Source: Candidatus Saccharimonadota bacterium (lineage in GTDB: Bacteria; Patescibacteriota; Saccharimonadia; Saccharimonadales; UBA4665). Taken from it: DNA of 64,000 nucleotides. Within the stretch, counting starts at the first letter, position 1; each line of letters opens with the position of its first letter. The stretch is taken from contig PDRS01000005.1 of the NCBI GenBank assembly GCA_002746885.1, positions 351,648 to 415,647 on the forward strand. Reading direction: 5' to 3'. The notes beneath the pieces are model-generated. The model saw nothing but the letters and a program-made list of their open reading frames with translations, did not search any database and was not told the origin of the DNA. This document shows positions 17,412-25,710 of this stretch, one piece after another. Both the position numbers and the translations under genes were made by a program.

Positions 17412-18050
17412 ATGGCTTTGTTCGTAAAACGCCCCGAAATCGGAAGTCGTTTGAGTTTCACGACCTACGGCATGAACAAAACCCTTCTGCTCGTCGGGCT
17501 CGGTAACCCTGGCCGCGAGTACGACGGCACGCGGCACAACATTGGTTTTGCTTGTCTTGACGCCTTTGCCGCCGCAAACGATTTTGAGCCGTGGGTGAAT
17601 AAAACAGACATGAAATGCACGCTAGCCACCAAAACCGTGGGCGACACCCGTGTTATCTTGTGCAAGCCCCAGACCTTTATGAACCTCAGCGGCGAAGCCG
17701 TACAGGCCGTACTGCATTTTTATAAGCTCAACCTCGAACAAGTCGTCGTCGTGTACGATGACGTAGCGGTCGATTTCGGCCAAGTTCGCCTGCGCCGCGG
17801 CGGCAGCAGCGCTGGTCATAATGGCATCAAAAACATCACAAAACACTTGAGCAGTGAAGACTATGGCCGCGTGCGCGTAGGGGTCGGACCCAAAAAACCT
17901 GAGCAGATCGATTCCGCCGACTTCGTTCTCCAAACATTCAGCGCAAAAGAGCAGGAAAACATACCGAAGCTTCTGCGTGAAACCAACGCCACCCTCAGCG
18001 AACTCGCCTATGGCTCACCTCTCACCCCCGACACACGCAGCTTTTTATAG
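17412..18050 (+). CDS. pth: Peptidyl-tRNA hydrolase
   Basis: 212 residues. Pth releases tRNA from peptidyl-tRNAs dropped by the ribosome. Motifs are LLVGLGNPGREYDGTRHNIGF (catalytic His is the H of TRHN), KPQTFMNLSGEAVQAV, VVYDDVAVDFGQVRLRRGGSSAGHNGIKNI. The ATG at 17412 has a clear GGAGG 9 nt upstream, giving 20 extra residues before the usual start MNKTLLLVGLG (17472), which has no ribosome-binding site. I keep the longer form because of that site, but the shorter form is the family norm. Confidence 0.95.
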   Translation: MALFVKRPEIGSRLSFTTYGMNKTLLLVGLGNPGREYDGTRHNIGFACLDAFAAANDFEPWVNKTDMKCTLATKTVGDTRVILCKPQTFMNLSGEAVQAVLHFYKLNLEQVVVVYDDVAVDFGQVRLRRGGSSAGHNGIKNITKHLSSEDYGRVRVGVGPKKPEQIDSADFVLQTFSAKEQENIPKLLRETNATLSELAYGSPLTPDTRSFL

Positions 18051-18135
18051 CTATCTTTGTTGAGTCACGCAGCTTCCACGCCACGTCCGCAGTTCAAACA
18101 CAGTGTTCGTAACACGAGGGTCCGCTAGACGGTGC

Positions 18136-18141
18136 TATACT
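18136..18141 (+). promoter_or_regulatory. -10 box TATACT of the SDR gene
   Basis: TATACT 33 nt before the ATG at 18175; the leader carries AAGGAG, spacing 5, so this gene uses a conventional ribosome-binding site. Confidence 0.5.
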
Positions 18142-18174
18142 ACGAAAAGAACGTTGAGGTAATCAAGGAGAAAA

Positions 18175-18831
18175 ATGGCCGATCAGCAAAAACCTACTCT
18201 AGTTATAACCGGCGCGGCAGGAGGGCTTGGGCGCGAGCTATCACGCGTAGCCAGCGACGCAGGATATCACGTGTATGGGGTAGTCAGAAGTGACGACGAC
18301 GAGGTTTCTTCCGGGACGCAGAAAATCATTGCCGACCTCGAAGACCCCGAAGCGGTCAAAGCAGGCTTTCGGGCGATTGCCGCCGACTCGCAATCATCAA
18401 ATATCGCGGTCATCGCAAACGCGGGAAAATATGTCAGTCTAGAGGTAAGCGAGTGGACTGCCGAGGTGTTTCGAGACATGTGGAATGCCAATTTTATTAC
18501 CGCACTCAACACGACTATTGCGGCTCAGGAAGTTTTTGCATCTGGACGCGTCGTGTATCTTCTGGGGCAAAACGCGTTTGAGCCCAACGACGGTTCTGGT
18601 CCGTACGGTGTCGCCAAGATGGCGATCAATCGGATGGTTGAGTCGCTGCGACTAGAAGACAAAGGCCGGCCGTGGGACTATTCGTTGATCGCCAGCGGCT
18701 CAATAAACACGTGGTCCGACACGGCAGAGCCAGAAACCATAGACATCAATGAAGCAGCTCAAGAAATCCTCAGGGTCGCCCTCTGGAACGGCACAAGCGC
18801 GCCAGCTTTCTTGCTGATGACGCCGAGCTGA
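18175..18831 (+). CDS. Short-chain dehydrogenase/reductase
   Basis: 218 residues, Rossmann-fold NAD(P)-dependent oxidoreductase. Cofactor motif TGAAGGLGREL near residue 12, NAG motif in VIANAGKYVS, catalytic YxxxK in GPYGVAKMAINR. The usual catalytic Ser position reads LLGQNAFEP, so Ser may be replaced. Slightly shorter than the 240-260 typical of classical SDRs. Substrate unknown. It has its own promoter, and the minus-strand RNA terminator lies about 100 nt beyond its stop. Confidence 0.85.
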   Translation: MADQQKPTLVITGAAGGLGRELSRVASDAGYHVYGVVRSDDDEVSSGTQKIIADLEDPEAVKAGFRAIAADSQSSNIAVIANAGKYVSLEVSEWTAEVFRDMWNANFITALNTTIAAQEVFASGRVVYLLGQNAFEPNDGSGPYGVAKMAINRMVESLRLEDKGRPWDYSLIASGSINTWSDTAEPETIDINEAAQEILRVALWNGTSAPAFLLMTPS

Positions 18832-18910
18832 AGCCTCGATTGGTCACTTGGCAGCTGTCTGGCGCATTGCGCAAAACCGATCCGCGCGGCAACCCTCGCA
18901 AGGTACTCAC

Positions 18911-18965
18911 ACTCAAAAAAACACAAAAGGCCTTACAAGAGGGGGTGGGCACCGCTTGTAAGGCC
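18911..18965 (-). terminator. Intrinsic terminator (minus strand) of the candidate RNA
   Basis: Read on the minus strand: GGCCTTACAAG, a 15-nt loop, CTTGTAAGGCC, then TTTTGTGTTTTTTTGAG. This is a perfect 11-bp stem with a U-tract and only makes sense for minus-strand transcription. No protein gene on that strand ends here. Confidence 0.85.
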
Positions 18966-19364
18966 ATTTATGGAGACCACCGAAGTGATCTCCCTCCACC
19001 CTTCAACCCACCCTCAGACAGCGAAACATCGATACACCTATGAAGTCTACGGTGACGTGTCTCCCCACCGCACGCGGCGCGGGGAACCGTTCAGGCTCAC
19101 TCCTTATCTGGGGTCTTCGCAAAGCCAACGGCTTCGCCAAGGTCCTAGTTAAAGGGGTTAGTTTGTTTTAGAACGTCTACTCGACGAGATGTCGAAAAAA
19201 AGAAAAGTGGAGGGTAACAACTTTTGCCATCCGCTTACTAGCAGACAGTGGCACGCTCTAAAACAATCTAACAGTTGTTCTCGCGCTACTGCACAAGAAC
19301 AGTTAGAATGGGGTAATATAAGGTGCGAAAGTGTCGTTCACGCAAGCGTGCACAACGCTTATGA
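18915..19364 (-). ncRNA. Candidate structured non-coding RNA of about 450 nt
   Basis: A minus-strand unit is bounded by a near-consensus promoter (TTGACA-17-TAAAAT, with TGC before the -10) and an intrinsic terminator, and contains no ORF of note on that strand. It encodes several stems: a 9-bp stem closed by a UUCG tetraloop (GGAGATCAC/GTGGTCTCC, 18972-18993), a 12-bp stem CTTGGCGAAGCC/GGCTTTGCGAAG with one mismatch, and CCCC/GGGG flanked elements. Size suits RNase P RNA or tmRNA, but I could not find the RNase P core (GAGGAAAGTCC, ACAGAA), a tmRNA TTCGACNGG/CCA end, or the SRP GGAAGGAAGCAG loop. So the class is unknown. A 17-codon ORF starting ATGGCAAAAGTT lies inside but has no ribosome-binding site. 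Confidence 0.6.
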
Positions 19365-19370
19365 GTTGCC

Positions 19371-19399
19371 ATTTTAGCAAAAACGTGTCATATTGTCAA
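19371..19399 (-). promoter_or_regulatory. Strong sigma70 promoter of the candidate RNA
   Basis: On the minus strand TTGACA (19394-19399), 17-nt spacer, TAAAAT (19371-19376), with TGC directly before the -10. It points away from dprA. Confidence 0.75.
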
Positions 19400-19418
19400 T
19401 ACTTTTTCACTATTTGGT

Positions 19419-20282
19419 ATGAAAGTAAAAAAAGTTACATTAAACGATAATGCTTATCCTTCTGTATTGAAGGATATTGCCTCGCCGCCAAAAGAACTCT
19501 ACTACCTAGGAGCAGAGCCAGCCGCATGGCTAAAGCGTCCGCGAGTAGCCATCGTTGGCAGCCGCGCCATAACACCATATGGCAAAATCGTCACAACGCA
19601 ACTAGCGGCTGCACTGGCCGAACGAAACATCAGTATCGTGAGCGGGCTTGCCCTTGGGGTTGATGCGGTAGCCCACCAGGCAGCGACACAGTCTGGCGGC
19701 CTGCACATTGCCGTGCTGGCAAACGGCCTCAATCAAATATATCCAGCGAGCAACACTTCGCTAGCGCGCAAACTGCTTGAGCAGGGTGGAACAATTATCT
19801 CAGAGTACCCCGAAGGTATGCCGAGCCTGAAACAAAACTTCGTCGCCCGCAACCGCATCATCGCTGGACTAGCCGATGCACTACTCATCACCGAAGCCTC
19901 CGACAAAAGTGGTACGCTACACACTGCCCGTTTTGCTATGGAGCAGGGCAGAGATGTCATGGTCGTACCAGGCAACATCACCAGCCCAAACAGCGTAGGC
20001 TGCAACCAACTCATAAAGTCAGGCGCCACACCAGTGACATCTCTGGAAGATATTCTCTTTGTGCTCGGTGCGAAAAACCTCGCAACAACAACGTACATAC
20101 ACAAAGGAGACACCCCAGAAGAGCAGCTACTACTAGATCTCCTGTACAACGGCGTCAGCGACGCCCACGATTTATTAATGGAAAGCGGCCTAACACCTAC
20201 GCAGTTTAGCCAAACCCTCACCATGCTTGAACTCTCTGGGAAAATCAATCCACTCGGAAACAATCATTGGGCGCCGGCATAA
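19419..20282 (+). CDS. dprA: DNA processing protein DprA/Smf
   Basis: 287 residues. DprA loads RecA on single-stranded DNA during natural transformation. The Rossmann-like core is complete: VAIVGSRAITPYG, SGLALGVDAVAHQAA, AVLANGLNQIYPASN, QNFVARNRIIAGLADALLITEASDKSGTLHTARFAMEQGRDVMVVPGN, GCNQLIKSGATPV. A C-terminal winged-helix segment (residues about 225-287) is present. The N-terminal SAM-like extension of larger homologues is missing. Presence fits the known transformability of Saccharibacteria. topA follows 195 nt downstream, the common dprA-topA order. Confidence 0.96.
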   Translation: MKVKKVTLNDNAYPSVLKDIASPPKELYYLGAEPAAWLKRPRVAIVGSRAITPYGKIVTTQLAAALAERNISIVSGLALGVDAVAHQAATQSGGLHIAVLANGLNQIYPASNTSLARKLLEQGGTIISEYPEGMPSLKQNFVARNRIIAGLADALLITEASDKSGTLHTARFAMEQGRDVMVVPGNITSPNSVGCNQLIKSGATPVTSLEDILFVLGAKNLATTTYIHKGDTPEEQLLLDLLYNGVSDAHDLLMESGLTPTQFSQTLTMLELSGKINPLGNNHWAPA

Positions 20283-20411
20283 GCCGTCAACCCCACAGCC
20301 AAGCGCCAAGCAAGCACACAGGACAGAACGGCATAGCAAACAAGCCATATCGCTCGCCGTGTTGACAGCTCGGCGAGCAATCGCCGCTCGATCCGTAAAC
20401 CAAAACCACTG

Positions 20412-20440
20412 TTGACAGACGCGGTTCGGACAGCTATGCT
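20412..20440 (+). promoter_or_regulatory. Promoter of topA
   Basis: TTGACA (20412-20417), 17-nt spacer, TATGCT (20435-20440); leader about 31 nt. A second TTGACA near 20364 lacks a partner -10 and sits in a GCTCGGCGAGC palindrome. Confidence 0.65.
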
Positions 20441-20477
20441 TGCACGTCGGCAACATAGTAAGTAAAGTAGTGTCTAC

Positions 20478-22850
20478 ATGGCAAAAACCGCAAAAAATCT
20501 CGTTATCGTAGAAAGTCCGGCCAAAGCAAAAACCATCGAGCAGTACCTCGGCAGTGACTTCACGGTACTGAGCAGCGTCGGACATATTCGCGCCATACCA
20601 AAAAAGACCAAAGACGGCACTCCCCCCGTGGATATTCCAAACGGATTTGCAACCACATACGAAGTAGATCCAGAAAAGAAAAAGATCATCGCCGAACTCA
20701 AACGAGCCGTGAAAGCGGCCGAAACCGTTTGGCTCGCTACCGACGAAGACCGCGAAGGCGAAGCTATTGCCTGGCATCTCTGCGAAGTGCTGGGGCTTGA
20801 CGCAGACAAAACCAAGCGAATTGTCTTTCACGAAATAACCAAAAACGCTATCTCTGAAGCCATAGAACATCCGCGCACAGTCGACATGCAGCTCGTGCAA
20901 GCGCAGCAGGCGCGGCAAATCCTCGACCGTATCGTCGGGTTTGAGCTCAGCCCTGTAGTATGGCAAAAAGTTCCGGGCGGCAAAAGTGCTGGACGCGTGC
21001 AAAGCCCCGCCGTAAAACTACTCGTCGAACGCGAGCGCGAAATTCAGGCGTTTGCCGGCAGCGCACAATTTAAACTAACGGCTGAGTTTACCCACGCTAG
21101 CGACACCTTTTCCGCCGAACTGCCGCGGCGGTTTGACGCCGAACAAACAGCCCATGACTTTCTCGAAACGCTTGCAGACGCAACGTTCTCAGCCGCCAAT
21201 GTTTCAAAATCACCCGGCACACGTAACCCCAGCGCTCCGTTTACCACAAGCACGCTTCAGCAAGAGGCGAATGCGAAGCTCGGTTTCGGCAGCCGCGCCA
21301 CCATGGCAGCCGCCCAAAAACTCTACCAGTCCGGAAAAATCACCTACATGCGAACCGACTCAATGAACATAAGCAAACAAGCTGTTGCTTCGGCGGCCAG
21401 CTACATCGAAAAAACGTACGGCAAAGACTACGTCCAGGTCCGCACATTCCGGACGAAAGCAAAAGGCGCTCAGGAGGCCCACGAAGCCATTCGACCCACC
21501 AATATGGCTCTTGAGGTGGCGAGCAGCAACTCGAGCGACCAAAAGCTCTACGACCTTATCCGCCGCCGCACGCTCGCCTCGCAAATGGCGGCAGCGCGTC
21601 TAGAAAAAACCACCATCACCATTAGCGCCGAAGATTCAAAACTAGAACATCGCATGGAAACGAAAGCGCCAGCGCCCGCCTTTGAAGCTAAAGGCGAAGT
21701 CATTACATTTGACGGCTTTTTGAAAGTGTACGGCCGCAACAAAGAAGACGCCACGCTACCGCCGCTTACCTCTGGCGACAAACTACAATTGACAACTGCC
21801 AGCGCCCGCCAAGTGTTTGCCCGTCCGCCCGCTCGCTACACCGAAGGTTCGCTCGTGAAAAAACTCGAAGAGCTCGGCATTGGCCGCCCGAGCACCTACG
21901 CAACCATCATTGGCACTATACAAACGCGAGGCTACGTTGAACGAGGCGATTCCGAAGGACGTCCGCGAGACGTTATTCAGCTCACACTCGACCCACGTGC
22001 CACCGACAGCAAACAGCGCATCACGAGAGAAACGGTCACCGAAAACACCGGTGCAACAAAAGGCAAGCTCGTGCCCACGCCGAGCGGTCAGCTTATCGCC
22101 GACTTTCTCAGCCAGTACTTTGAGCCAGTCATTGACTACGGCTTTACCGCCAAAGTCGAAGAAGAATTCGACGATATCGCCGAAGCAAAACTCCCGCGGA
22201 ACACCATGCTCACGCATTTTTACGAGCCGTTTCACGCCCTGGTTGCCAAAAGCGGCAGCATAGACCGCGCTAGTGTCGCGCAGGCCAGGGAAGTCGGTCG
22301 CGACCCGAAAAGCGGCAAACCTATCATTGCAAAATTTGGACGATTTGGCCCTTATCTTCAGCTCGGCGTCGGCGGCGAGGGCGCAGAAAAACCGCAAAAT
22401 GCGCCATTACCCCGAAATACGTCTGTTGAAAGTGTCACGCTGGAAGAAGCCCTCAAAGCGTTTGAGCTACCCCGCCTCGTTGGTCAAACCGAAGACGGGC
22501 AAGACATAAAGGCAAACATCGGTCGCTTTGGGCCATATATACAAATAGGGAAACTTTTCGTCAGTATCAAACCGCACGACCCGCACGATATAGACCTTGC
22601 CACCGCCCGCACACTCTACGCCGAAAAACTACGCAGCGAAGCCGAAAAAAACATTACGAACTTCGGCGATGGCGTACGAGTCCTGAAGGGCAGGTGGGGA
22701 CCATACGTCACTGACGGCAAAAAAAACGCCAAGATCGCCAAAGATACCGACCCCGCGAGCATCACCCACGAACAAGCGCTCAAACTCTTAGCTGATGCTC
22801 CTGCCGCAAAAAAGCGCCCCCCATTCCGCCGCAAAAAATCTACTCGATAG
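20478..22850 (+). CDS. topA: DNA topoisomerase I
   Basis: 790 residues. Type IA topoisomerase that relaxes negative supercoils. The N-terminal TOPRIM domain has VESPAKAKTI and the metal-binding ATDEDREGEAIAWHL. The active-site Tyr is in YMRTDSMNIS (residue about 297). C-terminal topo-C repeats (KFGRFGPYLQLG, IGRFGPYIQIG, GRWGPYVTDG) replace Cys4 zinc fingers; no CxxC pairs were seen. It ends in a basic KKRPPFRRKKSTR tail, likely DNA-contacting. Confidence 0.97.
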   Translation: MAKTAKNLVIVESPAKAKTIEQYLGSDFTVLSSVGHIRAIPKKTKDGTPPVDIPNGFATTYEVDPEKKKIIAELKRAVKAAETVWLATDEDREGEAIAWHLCEVLGLDADKTKRIVFHEITKNAISEAIEHPRTVDMQLVQAQQARQILDRIVGFELSPVVWQKVPGGKSAGRVQSPAVKLLVEREREIQAFAGSAQFKLTAEFTHASDTFSAELPRRFDAEQTAHDFLETLADATFSAANVSKSPGTRNPSAPFTTSTLQQEANAKLGFGSRATMAAAQKLYQSGKITYMRTDSMNISKQAVASAASYIEKTYGKDYVQVRTFRTKAKGAQEAHEAIRPTNMALEVASSNSSDQKLYDLIRRRTLASQMAAARLEKTTITISAEDSKLEHRMETKAPAPAFEAKGEVITFDGFLKVYGRNKEDATLPPLTSGDKLQLTTASARQVFARPPARYTEGSLVKKLEELGIGRPSTYATIIGTIQTRGYVERGDSEGRPRDVIQLTLDPRATDSKQRITRETVTENTGATKGKLVPTPSGQLIADFLSQYFEPVIDYGFTAKVEEEFDDIAEAKLPRNTMLTHFYEPFHALVAKSGSIDRASVAQAREVGRDPKSGKPIIAKFGRFGPYLQLGVGGEGAEKPQNAPLPRNTSVESVTLEEALKAFELPRLVGQTEDGQDIKANIGRFGPYIQIGKLFVSIKPHDPHDIDLATARTLYAEKLRSEAEKNITNFGDGVRVLKGRWGPYVTDGKKNAKIAKDTDPASITHEQALKLLADAPAAKKRPPFRRKKSTR

Positions 22851-23102
22851 GCAAGAGCTACCGCCCGCTGCACAGCCACAGTTTGCGACAGCATCTCTGC
22901 TCTGCGGCGACACAGCCAAAGCCAGCTACTACAGCCGGCCGCATGGGCGTGAGATCTGCGCATTATCCTCCTCATTTTGTCCACAGGCAAACCATGAGCT
23001 TATTAACTTTTACAACATGGGGTCTGTATGTAAGTCAATTTTTGTGCTACAATAAGTGTTACAAAGGCACTTTGTGAGGTAAGCAGCAACGAAAAGTGGT
23101 GA

Positions 23103-23123
23103 TTTACGAACCAATTTCGTAAA
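23103..23123. promoter_or_regulatory. Dyad operator candidate upstream of the sigma4-HARE gene
   Basis: TTTACGAA-ccaat-TTCGTAAA is a perfect 8-bp inverted repeat ending 6 bp upstream of the -35 box (23130). Position and symmetry suit a repressor or activator dimer; the binding protein is unknown. Confidence 0.45.
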
Positions 23124-23129
23124 AAGTTG

Positions 23130-23158
23130 TTGACTTTGTATATCAAAAGTTTTATAGT
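23130..23158 (+). promoter_or_regulatory. Promoter of the sigma4-HARE gene
   Basis: TTGACT (23130-23135), 17-nt spacer, TATAGT (23153-23158), 10 nt to the ATG at 23169. A GAGGT lies just before the ATG but would fall at or upstream of the transcript 5' end. Confidence 0.7.
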
Positions 23159-23168
23159 AGAGGTAATC

Positions 23169-24197
23169 ATGACAGAGAACACTGCCATTATCAACACTGA
23201 AGCAATCGCTCAAGACATCCTCGACAGCATTGATCGCGAGCGAGAGCGAGAAATCATCTCCCGACGTTACGGTCTGTTTGACCGCAAGGAAACGCTTGAG
23301 CAAATCGGCGAATTACTTGGCATCACTCGCGAACGCGTCCGCCAGCTTGAAAAGTCCGTTATGACCAAGTTGCGCCAAACAGGCACCGAATTGCCTCACA
23401 TCAGCGATATCCAGTCAACTATCTTGCACTCGCTCGGCGAAGCAGGGGAGACAGCCCGCATAACCGCCCTAGCAGAAAAACTAACCGCCGAAAACACCCG
23501 CACCGACCAATCTCGCTTGGCATTTTTGACCGAGCTATGCCCAGACGTTACTGTTGTCTCAGAAGATGACACATACTTTCAGGCAGCAGGGACGGGCAGT
23601 ATACACAATGTCGTACAGCTGAAAAAAGAAGTCGGCAGCGTCGTAGATGCAATAAAGAAAGCTGGCAAACCTGTCGAGAAGAAAAATCTCGCCAAACTCG
23701 CCGGTTTTGAGTCAAACGATTACGCCGCCGCACTCGCCAGCATCAGCAAACAGCTCGCGACTCTCAACGGCCGCTGGGGTCTCGTCCGATGGCCAACCGT
23801 CAACCCAAAGAACATTCGCGACAAAATCTACGTTATTCTCAGCGAACATAAGAAGCACATGCACTTCAACGAAATCGCCGAAGCTATCAAAGCCAGCGAC
23901 TTCAAGCGCAAAGACGTCACCACTCAAGCCATACACAATGAACTCATCAAGGACAAGCGCTTCGTTTTGATTGGTCGCGGTCTCTACGCCCTGAAAGAGT
24001 GGGGCTATCAGAAGGGCACTGTTGCAGACATCATCAGCGAGGTCCTGCGCGAAGCCAAAGAACCGCTACACCGTGACGAAATCGTCCAGCGCGTCCTGAA
24101 AAGCCGTTTCGTGAAGGAAACTACCATTCTTCTAAATCTCCAGAGCAAACCCCAGTTCAAACGCGTCGCCAAAGCCACCTACGAACTCAGCGAATAG
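23169..24197 (+). CDS. Sigma-region-4/HARE-HTH transcription factor
   Basis: 342 residues. The N-terminal part (residues about 20-75) is a sigma-70 region 4 helix-turn-helix (EREIISRRYGLFDRKETLEQIGELLGITRERVRQLEKSVMTKLRQ), the module that reads -35 boxes. There is no region 2, so it is not a complete sigma factor. Two C-terminal HARE-HTH-like modules follow: IRDKIYVILSEHKKHMHFNEIAEAI...FVLIGRGLYALKEWGY and TVADIISEVLREAKEPLHRDEIVQRVL. HARE domains occur in RNA polymerase delta subunits. It may be an RNAP-associated factor (inference). The start is set by the promoter spacing. Confidence 0.85.
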   Translation: MTENTAIINTEAIAQDILDSIDREREREIISRRYGLFDRKETLEQIGELLGITRERVRQLEKSVMTKLRQTGTELPHISDIQSTILHSLGEAGETARITALAEKLTAENTRTDQSRLAFLTELCPDVTVVSEDDTYFQAAGTGSIHNVVQLKKEVGSVVDAIKKAGKPVEKKNLAKLAGFESNDYAAALASISKQLATLNGRWGLVRWPTVNPKNIRDKIYVILSEHKKHMHFNEIAEAIKASDFKRKDVTTQAIHNELIKDKRFVLIGRGLYALKEWGYQKGTVADIISEVLREAKEPLHRDEIVQRVLKSRFVKETTILLNLQSKPQFKRVAKATYELSE

Positions 24198-24206
24198 GAT
24201 CTTCTC

Positions 24207-24989
24207 TTGCCACGCACCTTTCCTCTGGAAGAAATGCCCAGTGAGCTTTTTGACGACCTAACCGGTCCCGCAGGGCTAAGATATGCAAAGAGCCTCTTAG
24301 ACCTGTATGATCCCTCCGAGCCAAGCTGCTTTCAAGTCACTGAAGCAGGGGTGGCCACTACGCCCAGACCACTAGCTCACGTCGACGCTTCATTTCCGGC
24401 ACAGATGAGAGACGCCATGAAAGCAAACGTGCTCAAGCCTGGCTGCTTAGTACTTCCCACCGCACGCAGTGCAATACCTTGCGCCGATGCTGTACGCGGA
24501 TTTGCTACCGAAACAAACATACATGACCTATCCTACGGTCATGTAGATCCACGCGGTAATTCTGATAATTCTCCTCAAGAAACCGAGCGACTAGCCGAAG
24601 TATTTCGCACCAAAAAGCCAGAAACGGTTTTAGTTATCGACGAATTCACCGTTAGAGGGGAGACGGCCGCAACAGCTGTTGCTATAGCACTTGATGGGTT
24701 AAAAGCTGCAACCAAATCCGCCACACCCGTCGGCTTAATAACTGGTCTCTGGTATAGCGTACTCGCCCCTCCACGCTATAATGCTGCAGACCTTTTCGAC
24801 AAACCTGAGTTCGACGGCGGCAATTATATAGACTACGAGAACGTTACGCTGGAACCTTTAGCGCCATACATGCTAAAAGCGGGACAGATAGCAGCAAACA
24901 TGCTGAAGATCGATTTTTCTTCGCGCAATGCAATACGTCAATACACCCTAAAAGAACTCACCGTACCGCCACGCTCAGTTCAGTCGTAG
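24207..24989 (+). CDS. Phosphoribosyltransferase-like protein
   Basis: 260 residues with a TTG start preceded by AGGA at 9-nt spacing; an internal ATG at residue 10 is the alternative. A PRPP-loop-like motif is seen at VLVIDEFTVRGETAATAVAIAL (type I PRTases have a string of hydrophobics, D-D/E, and TxxTGxT), with LPTARSAIPCADAV upstream as the likely hood/PPi loop region. Substrate unknown. It begins 9 nt after the sigma4-HARE gene, so the two form an operon. Confidence 0.6.
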   Translation: MPRTFPLEEMPSELFDDLTGPAGLRYAKSLLDLYDPSEPSCFQVTEAGVATTPRPLAHVDASFPAQMRDAMKANVLKPGCLVLPTARSAIPCADAVRGFATETNIHDLSYGHVDPRGNSDNSPQETERLAEVFRTKKPETVLVIDEFTVRGETAATAVAIALDGLKAATKSATPVGLITGLWYSVLAPPRYNAADLFDKPEFDGGNYIDYENVTLEPLAPYMLKAGQIAANMLKIDFSSRNAIRQYTLKELTVPPRSVQS

Positions 24990-25710
24990 CGTCTCTGTGC
25001 AGAGCGATGTCTACCATTACCATTTATGTACAAAATACGAACAAAAGATATGTGGTTTCGGTAGAGCAAGTGCAGGCTGCAAGGCGGCCGCATTCGCACA
25101 AACAGCGCGGGGGCGGGGCAATGCACTTATACGAAAACGCGCGCCGTAGACAAACCGCGAAAAACTAGGCAAAAAGACAGGCAAGGTGAATGGAAAACGA
25201 ACAATGATGATATGTCGCACAATGTATATTTTGCGACGTTAATATTGGTTTTTATCATGATTCGCCATACCCCCCGAAACGGGGGAGTTCTAGCACGGAC
25301 AGCCCGTTACTGCTAATAACTCGCTCCAGAACGAGCTGTGGCGTTCGTTTCTCGTAACAACCCTGGGCTAGCCTTATACGCAAGCCGTGTACTCGCGACA
25401 CACCGTCGCACGCCACATGCATAGTGTTTGCTTTTTTGTCTTTACGCTACTGTGATATACTTTTTGCGTTGTACCAGAAGACTTTTCCACATGTGTATTG
25501 TGAAAATATTTGCTTTTTTGCGTAATTGACTTTTTCGTATAGTATTCCCCTACTTTTCTATCTGACTTCCCTATTTTTATTTGACATTTAGTTTTTTAGA
25601 CGTTTTTATATAGTTTTTTTCTCATTATTCGCAAAGACCGAACATTTTACGAACTACAATAGGGTAGCGTCAGGGGAAGTCCTATGCCCCGCTACCGCCG
25701 CTTAACAGCG
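24990..25710. other. Gene-free interval with structured and AT-rich parts
   Basis: Region between two convergent genes. The first part (to about 25440) holds GC-rich dyads: CCCCCCG-AAA-CGGGGG near 25270, and GAGTT...AACTC enclosing TAGCA...TGCTA. A weak plus-strand promoter TTGCGA-16-TATCAT lies just upstream, so a structured RNA of roughly 180 nt is possible. The second part (25440-25680) is T-rich on the plus strand with several promoter-like strings (TATACT at about 25457, TTGACA near 25581). A hairpin GGTAGCG..CCCCGCTACC at 25660-25700 follows the ftsQ stop and may end the dcw transcript. No protein gene seen. Confidence 0.4.

Noticed and set aside
19189-19377. 62-codon plus-strand ORF before dprA
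   Set aside because: No ribosome-binding site or promoter; it lies opposite the better-supported minus-strand RNA and overlaps its promoter's downstream region.
18832-19418. RNase P RNA, tmRNA, 6S or SRP RNA
   Set aside because: I looked on both strands for GAGGAAAGTCC/ACAGAA, TTCGACNGG with CCA end, and GGAAGGAAGCAG and did not find them; a covariance-model search is still the proper test.
23160-23168. Shine-Dalgarno GAGGT for the sigma4-HARE gene
   Set aside because: The -10 box ends 10 nt before the ATG, so most of this sequence would be at or upstream of the transcript start.
25440-25680. Possible replication origin (AT-rich, TTTTCCACA close to a DnaA box)
   Set aside because: Only one imperfect DnaA-like box, no dnaA/dnaN nearby and no strand switch typical of an origin.
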